Source: Catonia carolina (Eukaryota; Arthropoda; Insecta; Hemiptera; Achilidae). From it: DNA of 64,000 nt. The stretch is from positions 372,179,720 to 372,243,719 of the forward strand of contig JAQMRL010000001.1 of NCBI GenBank assembly GCA_035578175.1. Direction: 5' to 3'. A program made the translations under genes and the position numbers. The notes below the pieces were generated by a model that was not told the origin of the DNA, searched no databases, and was given only the letters and a program-made list of their open reading frames with translations. Shown here one piece after another: positions 47,060-58,085 of the stretch; the first letter of the stretch is position 1, and every line of letters starts with the position of its first letter.

Positions 47060-47325
47060 TGTAGCCGGAGAGAACACATTAGAAGTAGCGTGATTCGAGA
47101 AGAACTGAAGAGAGACAAAACAATCATTGATAAAATGTGGAGGTACAGAAATAGGTGGCAGGAACATGTACTTAGGATGTCACCTGATAAAGCTAGTCTT
47201 CAGGGGCTGAAGTATCGCCCTCGAGGAAGGAGATGTTTGGGGCGTCCAAGAAAGAGATGGTGTGATGTTGGAACAGGCGATTGGCCTAATCCGTAAAGGA
47301 GATGATGATGATGATGATGAGCTCT
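47060..47325 (+). pseudogene. 5'-truncated non-LTR retrotransposon 3' end, (GAT)n tail
   Basis: The open frame reads IIDKMWRYRNRWQEHVLRMS, then LQGLKYRPRGRRCLGRPRKR and W, then GTGDWPNP and a stop. The R..W..H..RM....P..L.Y.P.G.R..GRP.KRW motif ends the ORF of a LINE family common in insects. The stop is followed by GGAGATGATGATGATGATGA. The minus-strand copy at 50130-50575 ends with the same CCTAATCCGTAAAGGAG, confirming the 3' border. Only the last 80 codons remain. Confidence 0.8.
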
Positions 47326-47564
47326 ATTTATCGATAAAAAATTGTAATATTCTGATATCAATCATCATTTTATCACCACTGAAGCCAAGAATATGGTTTA
47401 GGAATTATTTCCATCAGTTTGTGTGCGTTTCTGTTTGTTTATTTATTATTCTTACTGGATAAAGACCTATTGAACTAATTAGAATTTTTTAAATTACAGT
47501 ATTTATTATTTACTAGTCTTGGACTAATAAACAGTTTTATTACATCATTAACTACCTAACGATT
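47326..47564. other. AT-rich spacer, nothing recognised
   Basis: Sequence between the LINE tail and the hairpin MITE without recognisable features. Confidence 0.4.
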
Positions 47565-47764
47565 ACTGTGGGGCAAAGAGTTGATTGCTCTTTGCGCAGA
47601 GGAGCAGAATCGGCCCGCTACTAACCTTCTCAATAACATTTCATTATGTACTACTACTAACTAGTACACTGGACTTTGAACATAATGAAAGGTTATTGAG
47701 AAGGCTAGTAGCGGGCCGATTCTGCTCCTCTTCGCAAAGGGCAATCAAATCTTTGCCACACAGT
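47565..47764. mobile_element. 200 bp hairpin MITE
   Basis: About 80 bases at each end are inverted copies with few mismatches, separated by about 35 bases. The arms share GATTGC, CAGAATCGGCCCGCTACTA, CCTTCTCAATAAC and TTTCATTATGT. The outer ends are ACTGTGGGGCAAAG and, inverted, ACTGTGTGGCAAAG. Flanks ACGATT and ACGTTT could be a 6 bp duplication. The ORF at 47585-47806 is a shadow. A transcript across it would fold into a long hairpin. Confidence 0.75.
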
Positions 47765-48280
47765 ACGTTTGTAGGTACTAAAAAGAAATCCAATTGCTTC
47801 TCTTAGTTTTCACATAAATTTACCTAACTGCAGTTCTGTAGCTACTCTTATATATACTCGTATGTGGGCTATGTCTACACAAAACTTACAAATACATAAT
47901 ATTTATAAACATTGACTGATAAAATTCAAAAGAAATTTATAAAGTACATTAAAATGGAACAACAGTATGTTTAATCTCATTTTATAAATAGAATTATTTT
48001 TATATTTTTTAATAAAATACTCGTATTTCCAACCAAGTATTAATCGAATTACTCGTATTAATCGAACCAAGTCTCTGGCATCTGGCTTCCTCAAATTTCG
48101 ATGAAATTTGGAAAATAAGCCTTCCTGCATTAACTTTAGCGGAGGTTTAGAATTTAAATGTAGCTACAAAAAAGGACACTTTATTCTGATGTAAAAATAC
48201 AAAACTTCATTTTTCTAAAAAAATGACTTTCACGATTTAAATAAAATTTCCCTGGTTTACATCAATAATTCAGCCAATTA
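47765..48280. other. AT-rich DNA, nothing recognised
   Basis: About 0.5 kb with no recognised gene; the minus ORF at 47903-48130 shows no domain. Confidence 0.4.
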
Positions 48281-48284
48281 AGAC

Positions 48285-49300
48285 GGTACGAGTGACATCT
48301 TAGGGGAAATTTATGGGGACGCTCTGCTTATTTTCGAAAAATAATTTTCAAAATTGCAGCCGTAAGGTTAATTTAGTGTAGAAAGAAACGAAACAAAATT
48401 TAAAATGCTACAATTTCTACATTATTTATTTCTTTATCCCACTATTAATTTACCGAATTTTTGTAATTTTGCGTGAAATTCTAATTTAAATCGTTTTTTT
48501 TTAATTTTGGAAACTAATTATAAAAATCTCATTTATGAAATTACGCGTCCCATGGCTGGTGGTAATTTTTAAAAAGGCTTACCTTTGACTCATGGCAAAA
48601 ACCATTAGTGATTTCTATATCTACTTTTTAATAGGAATCAAATGACATTATTTTTGTTTCAAAATTCTGACTTTGATTTCTTGACTTCCGGTTTTGGGGC
48701 TATTCCGGTCGAAACCGGAACTTCAGACCCAGTTATTTCTGTACTTCATCAAGAGGAATCGAATGACACCATTTTGTTTCCAAATTCCGACTTTGATTTC
48801 TTGACTTCCGGCTTTGGACCACTTCCAGTCAAAATCGCAACTTCAAACCTAATGATTTGATTTCTGTATCTACCCATTAAGAGGAGCTAATGACACTATT
48901 TTTGTTTCCAAATTCCGATATCTTGATATCTTTACTTCCGGTTTTGGACCAGATCCGGTCAAAACCAGAACTTCAAACCTAATGATTTGATTTCTGTATC
49001 TACTCATTAAGAGGAACAATTGACACTACTTTTGTTTCCAAATTTTGACTTTGATTTATTGACTTCTGGTTTTGGGCCACTTTCAGTCAAACCAAACTTC
49101 AAATCCAATAGGCCCCCTCACTTTTTGTGCAGATTACGAATCCGAAAACCGTTTTTTGTTATCTTTTGTAGTTTATGACATCTGGGTGAGGTGACGGACG
49201 ATCAAAACAAAATAATAGATGACAATTTTAAAAATTGCCACCATTTTATCTTTTGAAACAAAATTGCAATAGTCAAGTGTACAATAATATTCTGTGGTTT
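48285..49300 (+). repeat. Repeat E, copy 1, attached to a family D-like stretch
   Basis: The stretch 48290-48420 (AATTTATGGGGACGCTCTGC, AAATTGCAGCCGTAAGG) resembles the central part of family D in diverged form. It is followed by GGCAAAAACCATTAGTGATT, the tandem units at 48634-49110 and a right part with AACCGTTTTTTGTTATC and TATGACATCTGGGT. The same left and right parts flank a single unit at 61725-62060. Confidence 0.55.
48634..49110 (+). repeat. Tandem repeat, four units of about 121-130 bp
   Basis: Units start near 48634, 48755, 48883 and 49013 with GGAATCAAATGACATT-like sequence. Each carries TTCCAAATTCCGACTTTGAT, TTGACTTCCGGTTTTGG and an inverted pair (TTCCGGTTT and AAACCGGAA). The ORF at 48642-48860 spans two units, so its protein repeats itself. 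The related locus at 61725 has one unit, so the array expanded here. Confidence 0.88.
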
Positions 49301-50129
49301 CTAATCAAGGGTTAGAATTTTAATTAGGTCATTCATTCTTTTACTGAAATTTGCGGGAAAAAACAGTAATTTAGTCAAAGCGCAGTTTTTCATTCAATAA
49401 ATAATATATTTTATTAGTTTTTCAATTACTAAACAATTTACAAATTATTAAAAAAAATTTCATTTTTATATATCATATTATACTTTTATTGTCAGAACAG
49501 AAGTAACAATAAAACACAGAAAAGTACACGCTAACAAAATCATAACTATTATCTATTTTTATTTTCCAAGGTACATACGTGCTTCACCCATATCAGCGAG
49601 TGTAAATTAAATTTTACTACATAAGAATAGAGGTAAATTATTACCATAAATAATTCTGTATCAGCACAATGAATTGTTTTACTCCTATCAGAAGTAGTAA
49701 TTAGTTTATTTGATGAATGTGACAATGTTGTTGTTAAATGAACTCAACTGATGCTATAAATTGCATCAACGACAGAACTGACATTATATTTTTATTTAGA
49801 ATAAATAAATTTTAATTTAATATTTTCTCTACTAAGGCTGTCCCAGATACAAAATATTATTTGTTACCGTTAAACCTTTATTTTATTTTTCTCCTGAGAT
49901 ATTCAATACTTTGTAGCGAGTTTATGTTTTGTAGGCGTTTAAAATAAAATATAAAAATTATCACTGAATAGAAATTTAAGTATATTTTTCAGTGTAATCA
50001 TCGTAGGAACTTCAACGAGAAATAACAACAGTAAATAAAACTACCTTCTTACGCGGGCTTCAGAAGCGTTCATGAAATAACCTGGTTTATTATTTCTAAC
50101 GGTTTTAATACATGCTTCAAGAATATACT
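49301..50129. other. AT-rich DNA, nothing recognised
   Basis: No recognisable gene or shared repeat. Confidence 0.4.
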
Positions 50130-50575
50130 GCAGATCTTCAGTATAACAGGTGTCTCTTCTTCTTTCTCCTCCTTTACGGATTAGGCACAATGACTGTTCC
50201 AGCTTCTATCTATCTTCTTCGTGGCCTACCACCCAACGATCGTACTCCTTGCGGACGGTATTTTAAGGCCAGTAGCGGATATCGATCCTCTGGCATGCGG
50301 CTTACATGCTGCAACCACCTCTCCCTAAATCATTCAATCCTTTGCCTCACGGTTTCCGTTCTACCCAAATCATGCAGGATTGTCTTAATCTTGATGCGAT
50401 CCCTCAGTGTTGCTTCTGTATCTAAAAAATGCATCTCAGCTGCTTCCAAATTCCTACCCAGATCCTACCAGATTCCTACCTCAGATTTCCATAGAACCCA
50501 TATTTCACTACCGTACAACAAATGAGGCAGTGCTATTGAGGCGATTGTGTTTCTTTCCGGGCCCTCCGGTCAGGT
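50130..50575 (-). pseudogene. Non-LTR retrotransposon RT C-terminus (same family as 47060)
   Basis: The minus strand reads ERNTIASIALPHLLYGSEIW, then LEAAEMHFLDTEATLRDRIK, LGRTETVRQRIE, a stop, FRERWLQHVSRMPEDRYPLL and ALKYRPQGVRSLGGRPRRR. This gives the LLYGSE.W, EAAEM.FLR, R.RW..HV.RMP.DR.P and L.YRP.G.RS.GRP..R blocks in order. The 3' end CCTAATCCGTAAAGGAGGAG is shared with 47276-47302. The plus-strand ORFs at 50112 and 50407 are shadows of this reading. Stops and frameshifts make it inactive. Confidence 0.8.
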
Positions 50576-50761
50576 CTCTCGGAATAATATTTATTGTTTT
50601 AGGGTAGTTACCTAATTCTACTTCTTAGGAGCAGTTAGTCAAAATTTGAACGCAGTACTATTTATATCCATCACTTGCTAAATACACAAGCCAATTTCTA
50701 AACGAACTATTTGACACGTATAGAAATCATTATGCTTGACTTTTGTGTAATGGCTCACTTT
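50576..50761. other. AT-rich spacer, nothing recognised
   Basis: Short interval with no feature supported. Confidence 0.4.
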
Positions 50762-50910
50762 AGGTCGGCCTAATGGTGTACTGATCAGCAGAACTAGCTT
50801 CTATTTGGGGGTTCGATTCCCAGTCAATTTTGGTCTTTGTTCCATTACTAATTTTCATCTACCACCATTCACTGTCTCCAATAGCAGGAATGTAAAAAAA
50901 TGGATGTAAA
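50762..50910 (+). mobile_element. tRNA-derived SINE, family B, copy 5
   Basis: The head has CGGCCTAATGGTGTACTGAT (A-box region) and GGGGGTTCGATTCCCAG (perfect B box). The body ACCATTCACTGTCTCC, AATAGCAGGAATGTAAAAA is a diverged family B tail. It runs directly into the foldback element. Confidence 0.6.
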
Positions 50911-51405
50911 AACCATCGGGTCTTTTCTGCCCCCCCCCCGCATAATTTGTCACATTTTGTGAATATTTCGTATGCAGTCTTAGAGTATTTTTAACGATAA
51001 AAACAGGAAAAATATTTAAAAAAATCCTACATCAATATTCTTTAAGTTAAGGTTAAGCATAGGTAGGGTAAATACATTGCTTTTTCTCAATATTTTTACT
51101 GTATGTAATAATGAAATTTAAACTCATTGAGTACATGACATAATTAAATAAATTAATTTAACATAATGAAATTAAATTAACATCATTAAATTAAATAATT
51201 TAATAACTTTCAATTAACAGTTAAATTTTAACTTGAAAAAGATAAAAAAAAACTTTAATGTTAACTAGAAAAATATTGATATATGATTTTTAAAATATTT
51301 TTCCCGTTTTTATCGTTAAAATACTGTAAGATTACCTAATATTCACAAAATGTGACAAATTATGCTGAGTAGGGATAACAGAAAAGACCTAAACCATCCT
51401 TTTGA
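50905..51405. mobile_element. Foldback element, about 0.5 kb, arms near 130 bp
   Basis: Left arm 50912-51038 and right arm 51270-51398 are inverted copies. Shared blocks are GGTCTTTTCTG, GCATAATTTGTCACATTTTG, TGAATATT, ACGATAAAAAC and GGAAAAATATTT. The left arm contains a C run (50930-50939) that the right arm lacks. The spacer is AT-rich and includes small TTAAATTAA repeats. No coding content. Confidence 0.65.
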
Positions 51406-52311
51406 CCCCTTAGGTACGTATGGTCAAAGTGCAGGTTCTTAAATTTTACTATTCAGTTCCGAAGAAACGAATGTGATAAACTTTTGCTTTCTAGATGATC
51501 CAGAAGTTCGGGAATTAGTGATAAATAAATGAATCATTGACCCAACGAGAGCGTTTGCATATTTATGTATAATCCCTATACTATCATCTTTAATTTTCTT
51601 TATAGATATTGTGGTAGGTGTGGTTGTGGTAATGTTTCTCTCTCCATATTTGGGTGATTTTTAAATTTTTAATAAAAACTAGTGCATAGCTTTTTTAATA
51701 GTTGTCCTTTCTGTGTCTATCTCGAGTTTGTATAACTAGGTATCTTTTGTGTAAATATTTTGTGTAACATAGTTTGTGTAAGTAGTAATAACGTCTTGTG
51801 ACTGAACGTAAAAATTTGATTGAAATGTTTACATCCTGTTTAACTTTTGTTGTTTTACTAAACCAAAGATCAAGTTAGATCATAGATCGGTACATCTACA
51901 TGTCCTTATTCAGATAAATGTAACAGTTCGTTCTTAAAAGACAAATGTTGTGAACGGTGAAGTAGGAAGTACAATGCTGTATTGTTTTCAAAACGTTTCT
52001 AATTAAGCTATTAAACAGAATGTACTATGAACCTACACAGGTAATCAAATACCTCATTAAATGTGACGAGCCGAAGTCCTTGAAAGTAGAGAAGTAGCTA
52101 ACATCTTGAAACATAAACTTGGTCGTCGTAACCTGATACTGTGATACATACATGACTAATATACAATTTGAAGAGACCGAATACAATTCTAGACAGACCT
52201 ATTGTGAAGTTTATAAATAAATCTGTGCAACCTATATTCAATCCTACTGTAAAATTATTGAATTTTTCACTGAACTGTTACAGTGTCTATATCACTTGTT
52301 TTTTATCTTTC
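51406..52311. other. AT-rich DNA, nothing recognised
   Basis: No recognisable gene or shared repeat. Confidence 0.4.
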
Positions 52312-52412
52312 TTACTTTCTCTTGCCTACATGAACATAGGAAGGAAAGTAGCCTATTGTTTTCATGTCGATTTTTCGAAATCGAGTTTTCACCGGATCTA
52401 CACGTTTTCAGA
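52312..52412 (+). mobile_element. Family D repeat, copy 5 (left 100 bp only)
   Basis: Holds ACTTTCTCTTGCCTACATGA, CATGTCGATTTTTCGAAATC and CCGGATCTACACGTTTTCAG, then stops abruptly at GAC and passes into an AAAC/AAAT microsatellite. Confidence 0.7.
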
Positions 52413-52492
52413 CATAAATAAATAAACAAACAAATAAACAAACAAACAAACAAACAAACAAACAAACAAACAAATAAATAAATAAATAAATT
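52413..52492. repeat. (AAAC)n/(AAAT)n microsatellite
   Basis: About 20 units of AAAC and AAAT in tetranucleotide register, joined directly to the truncated family D copy. The ORF at 52292-52513 is a translation of it. Confidence 0.95.
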
Positions 52493-54338
52493 TACAAATA
52501 GATAAAAAAACACATAGATAGAAAGATAAATAAATAAACAAAAATATCATTAATTTAGGATAGTCACCTCTTTCTACTTTCTGGAAGTAAGTGGTCGAAA
52601 TTCAATTAAGTCCTTTCTTAGTGTTTTTTTTGGTCTTACGTAAAGAATATCCTTACTGTTTTTTTAACTGCAGCTCTACAGAAAGGTATAGAAATGACGA
52701 CACCTTTACGTTAGTCACTACCTTTTTACTACCCTGTTTGACATAATCATTCGAAACACAAATGCTTTATTTTTTTTGTTCAACCCGTAATGTCTAATTT
52801 ACTATTAATTAATGTGAATTTACTAGTAATTAATGTGTTACTATTAAATATATAAATACTATCTGAAAGGTTTTATAATAGAAACATGAATCGATGAGTA
52901 ATTAAGAAATCAATTACACGTACCCATATCATTACGTTTTTTTTTTAAATTTTACATCATCTTCCAATGAGGATAACTACCCCTAACCAAAAATTTTGAA
53001 ATTTTCAGGATACAAAAAATATTTTAACGGCATGTTGTTTAGTGATAAAAATTACATAAAAAAGTAGTAATCCGAAAATTACGGGTTGCACTCCCTCCGC
53101 AAAGGTGGGCGTAAACTTTCTTATCTCCTGAACGCTGTATCGTAGCGAAAAAGTGTACTAACATGTTTCAAAGAACTAATTGTTATACCTTCAAACCTCA
53201 AACATTGAAAGTTGAAATTTTGAAACTTCAGACCTTCGTAACTTCTAACACTAAACTAAAACTTCAAAACCTTCAAATTTCAAATTTGGAACTTCACACA
53301 CTAAAACTGTAAACTTCAAACATCATCTCTAATTTTTCAAATCCACAAACTTCAAAATAATGTGACCCACCCAGCCCATTCGGCGGCGAAACTTCGCCCG
53401 CACTTCCATGGTTCTGATTCACTTAGGAATTTTGATCCACCTACCCCTCTGAGTCTGACGCAAAGCGCCGCTGTAATAGTGCGTATATATTTTAATAAGT
53501 GGACCTTTGGCTGATAATACCTTAAATTTTATTTGCTCTTTGAGCTCTGGATCATAAGTCACCATATTATGTATTTTTACTTTTTCACAACTCAAAAACG
53601 TATAACAATGGTTAATTAAAAAGACTAAATGAACATTATAATCATAAATTACGAACCAAGATCAAATCTCTGGCAATAGATTAAAAAAAATTATTTTTAT
53701 TTACACACATAATTTCCTTGTTACAAATTTTACATTGGTTTTTGAAACAATAAAATAAGTTAATTACTTATCCACACACAATACATTTTCCAATTAAACT
53801 AATTTTATAACACAATAATTAACCAAACTTACAACAACATTATTATAACACTAACTGGGGGATAATGTGGTTAGGTACCTCATTGAAAATCGTGTTGAAG
53901 CACCATAAAAATAGGGAAATTAAATTAACATCAATGTCATTTGGTTAAAAGAATCTATTATAAAATTTAATTAATAAACATTCCATATGACAACCCTTTT
54001 GTACCACTACAAACTTCTTATGAACAGATTTTCTGATTTTTAGCTCTCTAAATAATCAGGAGAATAGAAAATAAAGTGATGCCAGTCAATGATGGCTTTT
54101 GCACTTATGGCAGGCCTATTTTTAGAAATTTAATACTTTGTGTAATTTTGTTCGCATAAATATTGTATGAATAGTTTTTGTTGAAAGCATATTTCCATAA
54201 ACTATCGTACAACATTTAAATATTAACCATAATTTCGCATGAAATAAGTAGGGAAAGAAAATGAGCGTAAAACGTTTTTTAATATCACAACATGACATTT
54301 AAACACATTTTAATGGTTTCTTTTATATTTTGTCTGCA
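52493..54338. other. AT-rich DNA with CTTCAAA-rich patch
   Basis: No gene recognised. Between 53180 and 53350 the words AAACTTCAAA, ACCTTCAAA and close variants recur about ten times without a fixed period. The segment 53370-53470 is somewhat richer in GC and unrecognised. Confidence 0.45.
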
Positions 54339-54535
54339 CAAAGAAGGTTAATTCTGTTGTGAATGAAATTAATTAGGCTGTCTCAATTTGTTTTAAACTA
54401 ATATCATTTCAGTAATAACTATTTATTAAAAATCTAGAATTTTTTAAGAATTTTTTTAAAATTTTTTAAAGTCATGGTATTATTATTAAAAACTATGATT
54501 ATTGACTAAGGTTTTGTAGAAGTGTTTTATTAACG
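54339..54535 (+). repeat. Direct duplication, copy 1
   Basis: Shares AAGAAGGTTAATTCTGTTGT, TTAGGCTGTCTCAATTTG, TAATATCATTTCAGTAAT, GTCATGGTATTATTATT and ACTATGATTATTGACTAAGG with 54833-55005, in the same orientation about 0.5 kb away. It has an extra TTTTTAA-rich stretch in the middle. Confidence 0.85.
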
Positions 54536-54832
54536 AAAAGAGTACGGACACTGTGTTTCAATATGGTTAGGCTATAATTGTTGATGTTTTACGTAAAATT
54601 GTTTAGGCTTATGCAATTTTGTTTGTATTCTAAAGGTTTATCAAATACAACATTATTTTTACCATTATATGAAATATAATGTTGATCATAAGTCTGATCA
54701 TATCCAACTATACAGTTGGTTTTACAGTAGTGTATAATTTCATAAAAATGTGTTTGTGTATCACCTACTGTAAATTGTTAAAATATGTTTGTACAATTAT
54801 GTTGTTTTAATATTTACCTGTACAAAAATATG

Positions 54833-55005
54833 AACAAAGAAGGTTAATTCTGTTGTGAATTAAATTAATTAGGCTGTCTCAATTTGTTTTGAACTAATAT
54901 CATTTCAGTAATAGATATTAAAAATTTAGAATTTTTAAAGTCATGGTATTATTATTAAAAACTATGATTATTGACTAAGGTTTTGTAGAAGCGTTTTAAT
55001 TACAA
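54833..55005 (+). repeat. Direct duplication, copy 2
   Basis: Second copy of the segment at 54339-54535. Similarity is near-complete apart from a 20-25 base deletion and a few substitutions. Confidence 0.85.
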
Positions 55006-55354
55006 AGAATAAAGACACATTTCGACCATTTGCTTGTAACAGGTAAGAGGAATATAAACCGATAAAAGTAATATGTATTATTGCATAACATGTACAAAGC
55101 TGTGATTCTGAAAATTGTCATCCATATTTTTAAACAAGGTAACTAGATTTCAAGTTCAGGATGAAACCTCAGATTCCTAGGAAAGCAATAAATAACTTTC
55201 CTTAATTCACCCTCCTGAAACAAGTAATAACCCGTGCTGAGCATAATTAATTAGGCATGTAAAATATTAAGTAACTAATCGTTTACTAATTTTGGAATTT
55301 CTTAAAACACTACGTTTGAAGGGTAGTTCGAGAGTTATAGGAAATATTAAAGAT

Positions 55355-55690
55355 TAGGTGGGTGGACAAGATAAGTAATTTAAGGTTCTTAGATGAGTGA
55401 ATGAAAAAAGAAGTATATGGAAGCATCTTACCAAAAGGAGAGATAGGCTAGTGGGGCATATCTTAAGACATCCAGTTATTGATCTATCAATAATTGAGGG
55501 TAATATTAAGGGAAAGAATTGTAGGGGGAGGCAAAGGTTAGAATATATAAAGCAATTTACAAAAGATGTAGGGTGTTACAGGTATCTAGATATGAACGAC
55601 TTGCGCAAGATAGAACAGCTTGGAGAACAGCAAAAACCAGTCGAGAGACTGATGATAAAAAAAAAATTGGAATCACTGTTACAGTAGATT
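55355..55690 (+). pseudogene. Non-LTR RT C-terminal fragment
   Basis: A first frame gives RWVDKISNLRFL. After a frameshift, NEKRSIWKHLTKRRDRLVGH, ILRHPVIDLSIIEGNIKGKN, CRGRQRLEYIKQFTKDVGCY and a helical end follow. The W.....RR...GH.LRH......IEG...GK..RGR.R..Y..Q...D.G pattern is a common C-terminus of insect LINEs and differs from the two other RT end types in this window. The 96-codon frame has no ATG at its head, and the rest of the protein is absent. No simple-repeat tail is obvious. Confidence 0.75.
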
Positions 55691-56329
55691 AATATATTTT
55701 TTCCGTAATTTATCTCTGAGAGTAAAAGTTTATAATACCTTGGCCATATATCAAAGTTATATCTTTACACCGGCATGTAAATCGTGTAATGAGTACTTTA
55801 AATATATAATTAAATTCGGCTTTAATGAAGATAAACATGCTGATGTTTAAACAGTAATTAAGTACAGGTTTATTCAAATAGCATGGAGTACTAGTGGTAA
55901 GGTTATCAACGAATAGAAATTTCCTTTACATTCTCTAAATTTCCTCTAATGTTCTGTTTAGTTTATTTTTACTTACAGTATAAACCAAGTCAATAGAGAA
56001 CTACGTTTAAACTACGTTTTATACCACTTCCTTACATCGTCTTCCCCACCACACAGTTATAGTTTTTGACTCCGATACTTCATTTGTGTACACAGGCAAG
56101 CATATGTGTGTAGTATATGCGCCTTATGTGTATCCTTGTAGAAGGGAACAATTCAGAAAGGTAGAAGTAGGGTATAGCGATGTGACAAAATGTGTCCATA
56201 GAAATGACTTTTATTGTAATAGTAGGAGAATGGGTACAGAACTGCGGAAATAATTTCTCATATTCTGGTAACTCTGATGTACCAACACGTCAAATTACTT
56301 CCATGCTGTTTTGACTACACTTGTACATC
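55691..56329. other. AT-rich DNA, nothing recognised
   Basis: No recognisable gene or shared repeat. Confidence 0.4.
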
Positions 56330-57118
56330 AAAAATCTGGTGTGAAACACTCACACAACTTTCTCTTGCCAATGAAAATAATTAATAATAAACCTAACATT
56401 AGTATTAAAACATTAGAAATGAACAAAAACTAACCTCAAAAACCTAACCTTATTTTAATCATGAGTGAATGACGCAAAATGACAATCGAACTCAGTTTGG
56501 CTTAAAAATACGGAAAATCACGCTTTCACGCTAAACTAGGCTCTGTAGAGCAAAATGCTCTAAACAAAAGTTGTAGATCTTTTAATTTTCTATAAATTTA
56601 ATTATATACACTTTTGTCGTAAAATGCATACTAAGACCGAAATGTTAAAAAAATCGATTTTTCTCACGTTTTCGTGAGAAAAAAAACAGAAAATCGCAAA
56701 TTACCGCTAAACTAAGCGTTATACAAAAAAATGTTTGAAACAGAAGTTGTAGGTTTTTAAATTCTCTACAACTTTTATTATATAAGCTTTTGCGCTAAAA
56801 TTTATATTAAAGCCGTAATCTTAAAAAAACAACGTTTTTACGTGAAAACAGCCTCACTGAGAATTTCAGCAAACATGGCGCCTACCCTATCTTGTAGAGA
56901 ATAAAAAATTGAGTAAAATAGGCGATTTTAAAAAAAATCGTAGGACCAGTTTTTGAGAAAATCGCAAAAAAGTGAAAAATTACACGAATAAACTACCACT
57001 TCCGGTTGACCGATTTTGATGAAAATGTTCGTGTCAAGTTCGGTAGTGGTACGTAACTTAAGTTTCAAGTTTCAAGTTCGTACGATGTTCCGTTCTTGAG
57101 ATATTCTGTTCACACACA

Positions 57119-57173
<55 letters not shown>

Positions 57174-57319
57174 ACACACAGACCAATCGCTAAAAACATG
57201 TTTTTTGGGTTCAGGGGGTCTGAAAACGTATAGATCCGGTGAAAACTCGATTTCGAAAAATCGACATGAAAACAATACTTTCCTTCCTATATATTCATAT
57301 AGGCAAGAGAAAGTAAAAA
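56330..57319 (-). mobile_element. Family D repeat, copy 6
   Basis: Plus reading begins AAAATCTGGTGTGAAACACT and CACACAACTTTCTCTTGCC and ends TTCATATAGGCAAGAGAAAG. In this copy the outer hairpin is perfect (GTGTGA...TCACAC). TTCCGGTTGACCGATTTTGA and TCAGCAAACATGGCGCCTAC mark the interior. It is close to full length and among the best preserved copies. Confidence 0.8.
57121..57168. repeat. (CA)24 microsatellite inside family D copy 6
   Basis: An uninterrupted 48-base CA tract with interrupted CA on both sides, at the same internal position as the TG tract of copy 1. Confidence 0.97.
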
Positions 57320-57895
57320 TGAATACTGTTTTATAACTGAAATATTTAAAAGAGGTAAATAAGAAAATCTATGTACGAGCGAGTACAATAAAATATAAAA
57401 CAATATACAAAATAAAAAAGACTATTTCATCCACGTTTAAATATTAATTATTTTGTTCTTACTTTTTTTAACATCTGAGTTTATTTACAATTAGATTTTT
57501 TTACCTTTAATAACTTTATTTGCAACTATATACTAAAACGAGCAAATATGATAAAAGTGAAGAAAGGATGACAAGAAAACTAAATGAAAAAGAACAGTGA
57601 TACCCATTGGTATATGGTCTATGAGCTAATGTTCATAATCCATAAATGATAAATAACAACATTACAAGAAATGAAGAAAAAAAGAAAATAAATCACTTTA
57701 TAGGAGATCTCGGATCCATTGACGTTTCAACCTGTGTTGCGGAATTCCTGGTAATGATACATCCGATAGTTCGGTGATCAGTTCGTTGGGGTGATCATGT
57801 AACTTTCTGTGAAAAACGCTGTAGCTGGACTTGACTACTTCACTTATAAACGGTTAAGGTTATCATGTAGAATTTTGCTGTTGACGTAAAAAGGT
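57320..57895. other. AT-rich DNA, nothing recognised
   Basis: No recognisable gene or shared repeat; 57700-57850 is richer in GC but unrecognised. Confidence 0.4.
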
Positions 57896-57915
57896 GCGCA
57901 GGTAATTACCTGCGC
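57896..57915. repeat. 20-base perfect palindrome
   Basis: GCGCAGGTAATTACCTGCGC, self-complementary without loop. It lies 18 bases before the 150-base repeat and shares the core GCAGGTAATTACCTGC with the palindrome at 58091. Confidence 0.95.
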
Positions 57916-57933
57916 TAGGAAAAGTTCATGCGC

Positions 57934-58083
57934 AGCAATTTTATTCGTTTTAGTCGTGTTACGTCTTCGCTATTATCAATTAAATTAAGCGCCAAAGAAT
58001 TTGGGTGATCTGCTAATTTTTTTTTGATATATTGAACTTCGCTGCGTAATTTCTTCTTTTTCGGTGTTAACACGTACGTCCTT
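57934..58083. repeat. 150-base direct repeat, copy 1
   Basis: Identical at 149 of 150 positions with 58495-58644, 561 bases away (the single difference is T/G within a T run). The flanks differ on both sides. Confidence 0.95.
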
Positions 58084-58085
58084 GC

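Noticed and set aside
50112..50607. 137-codon and 66-codon plus-strand ORFs
   Set aside because: The minus strand carries clear RT C-terminal blocks here, so the plus frames are shadows.
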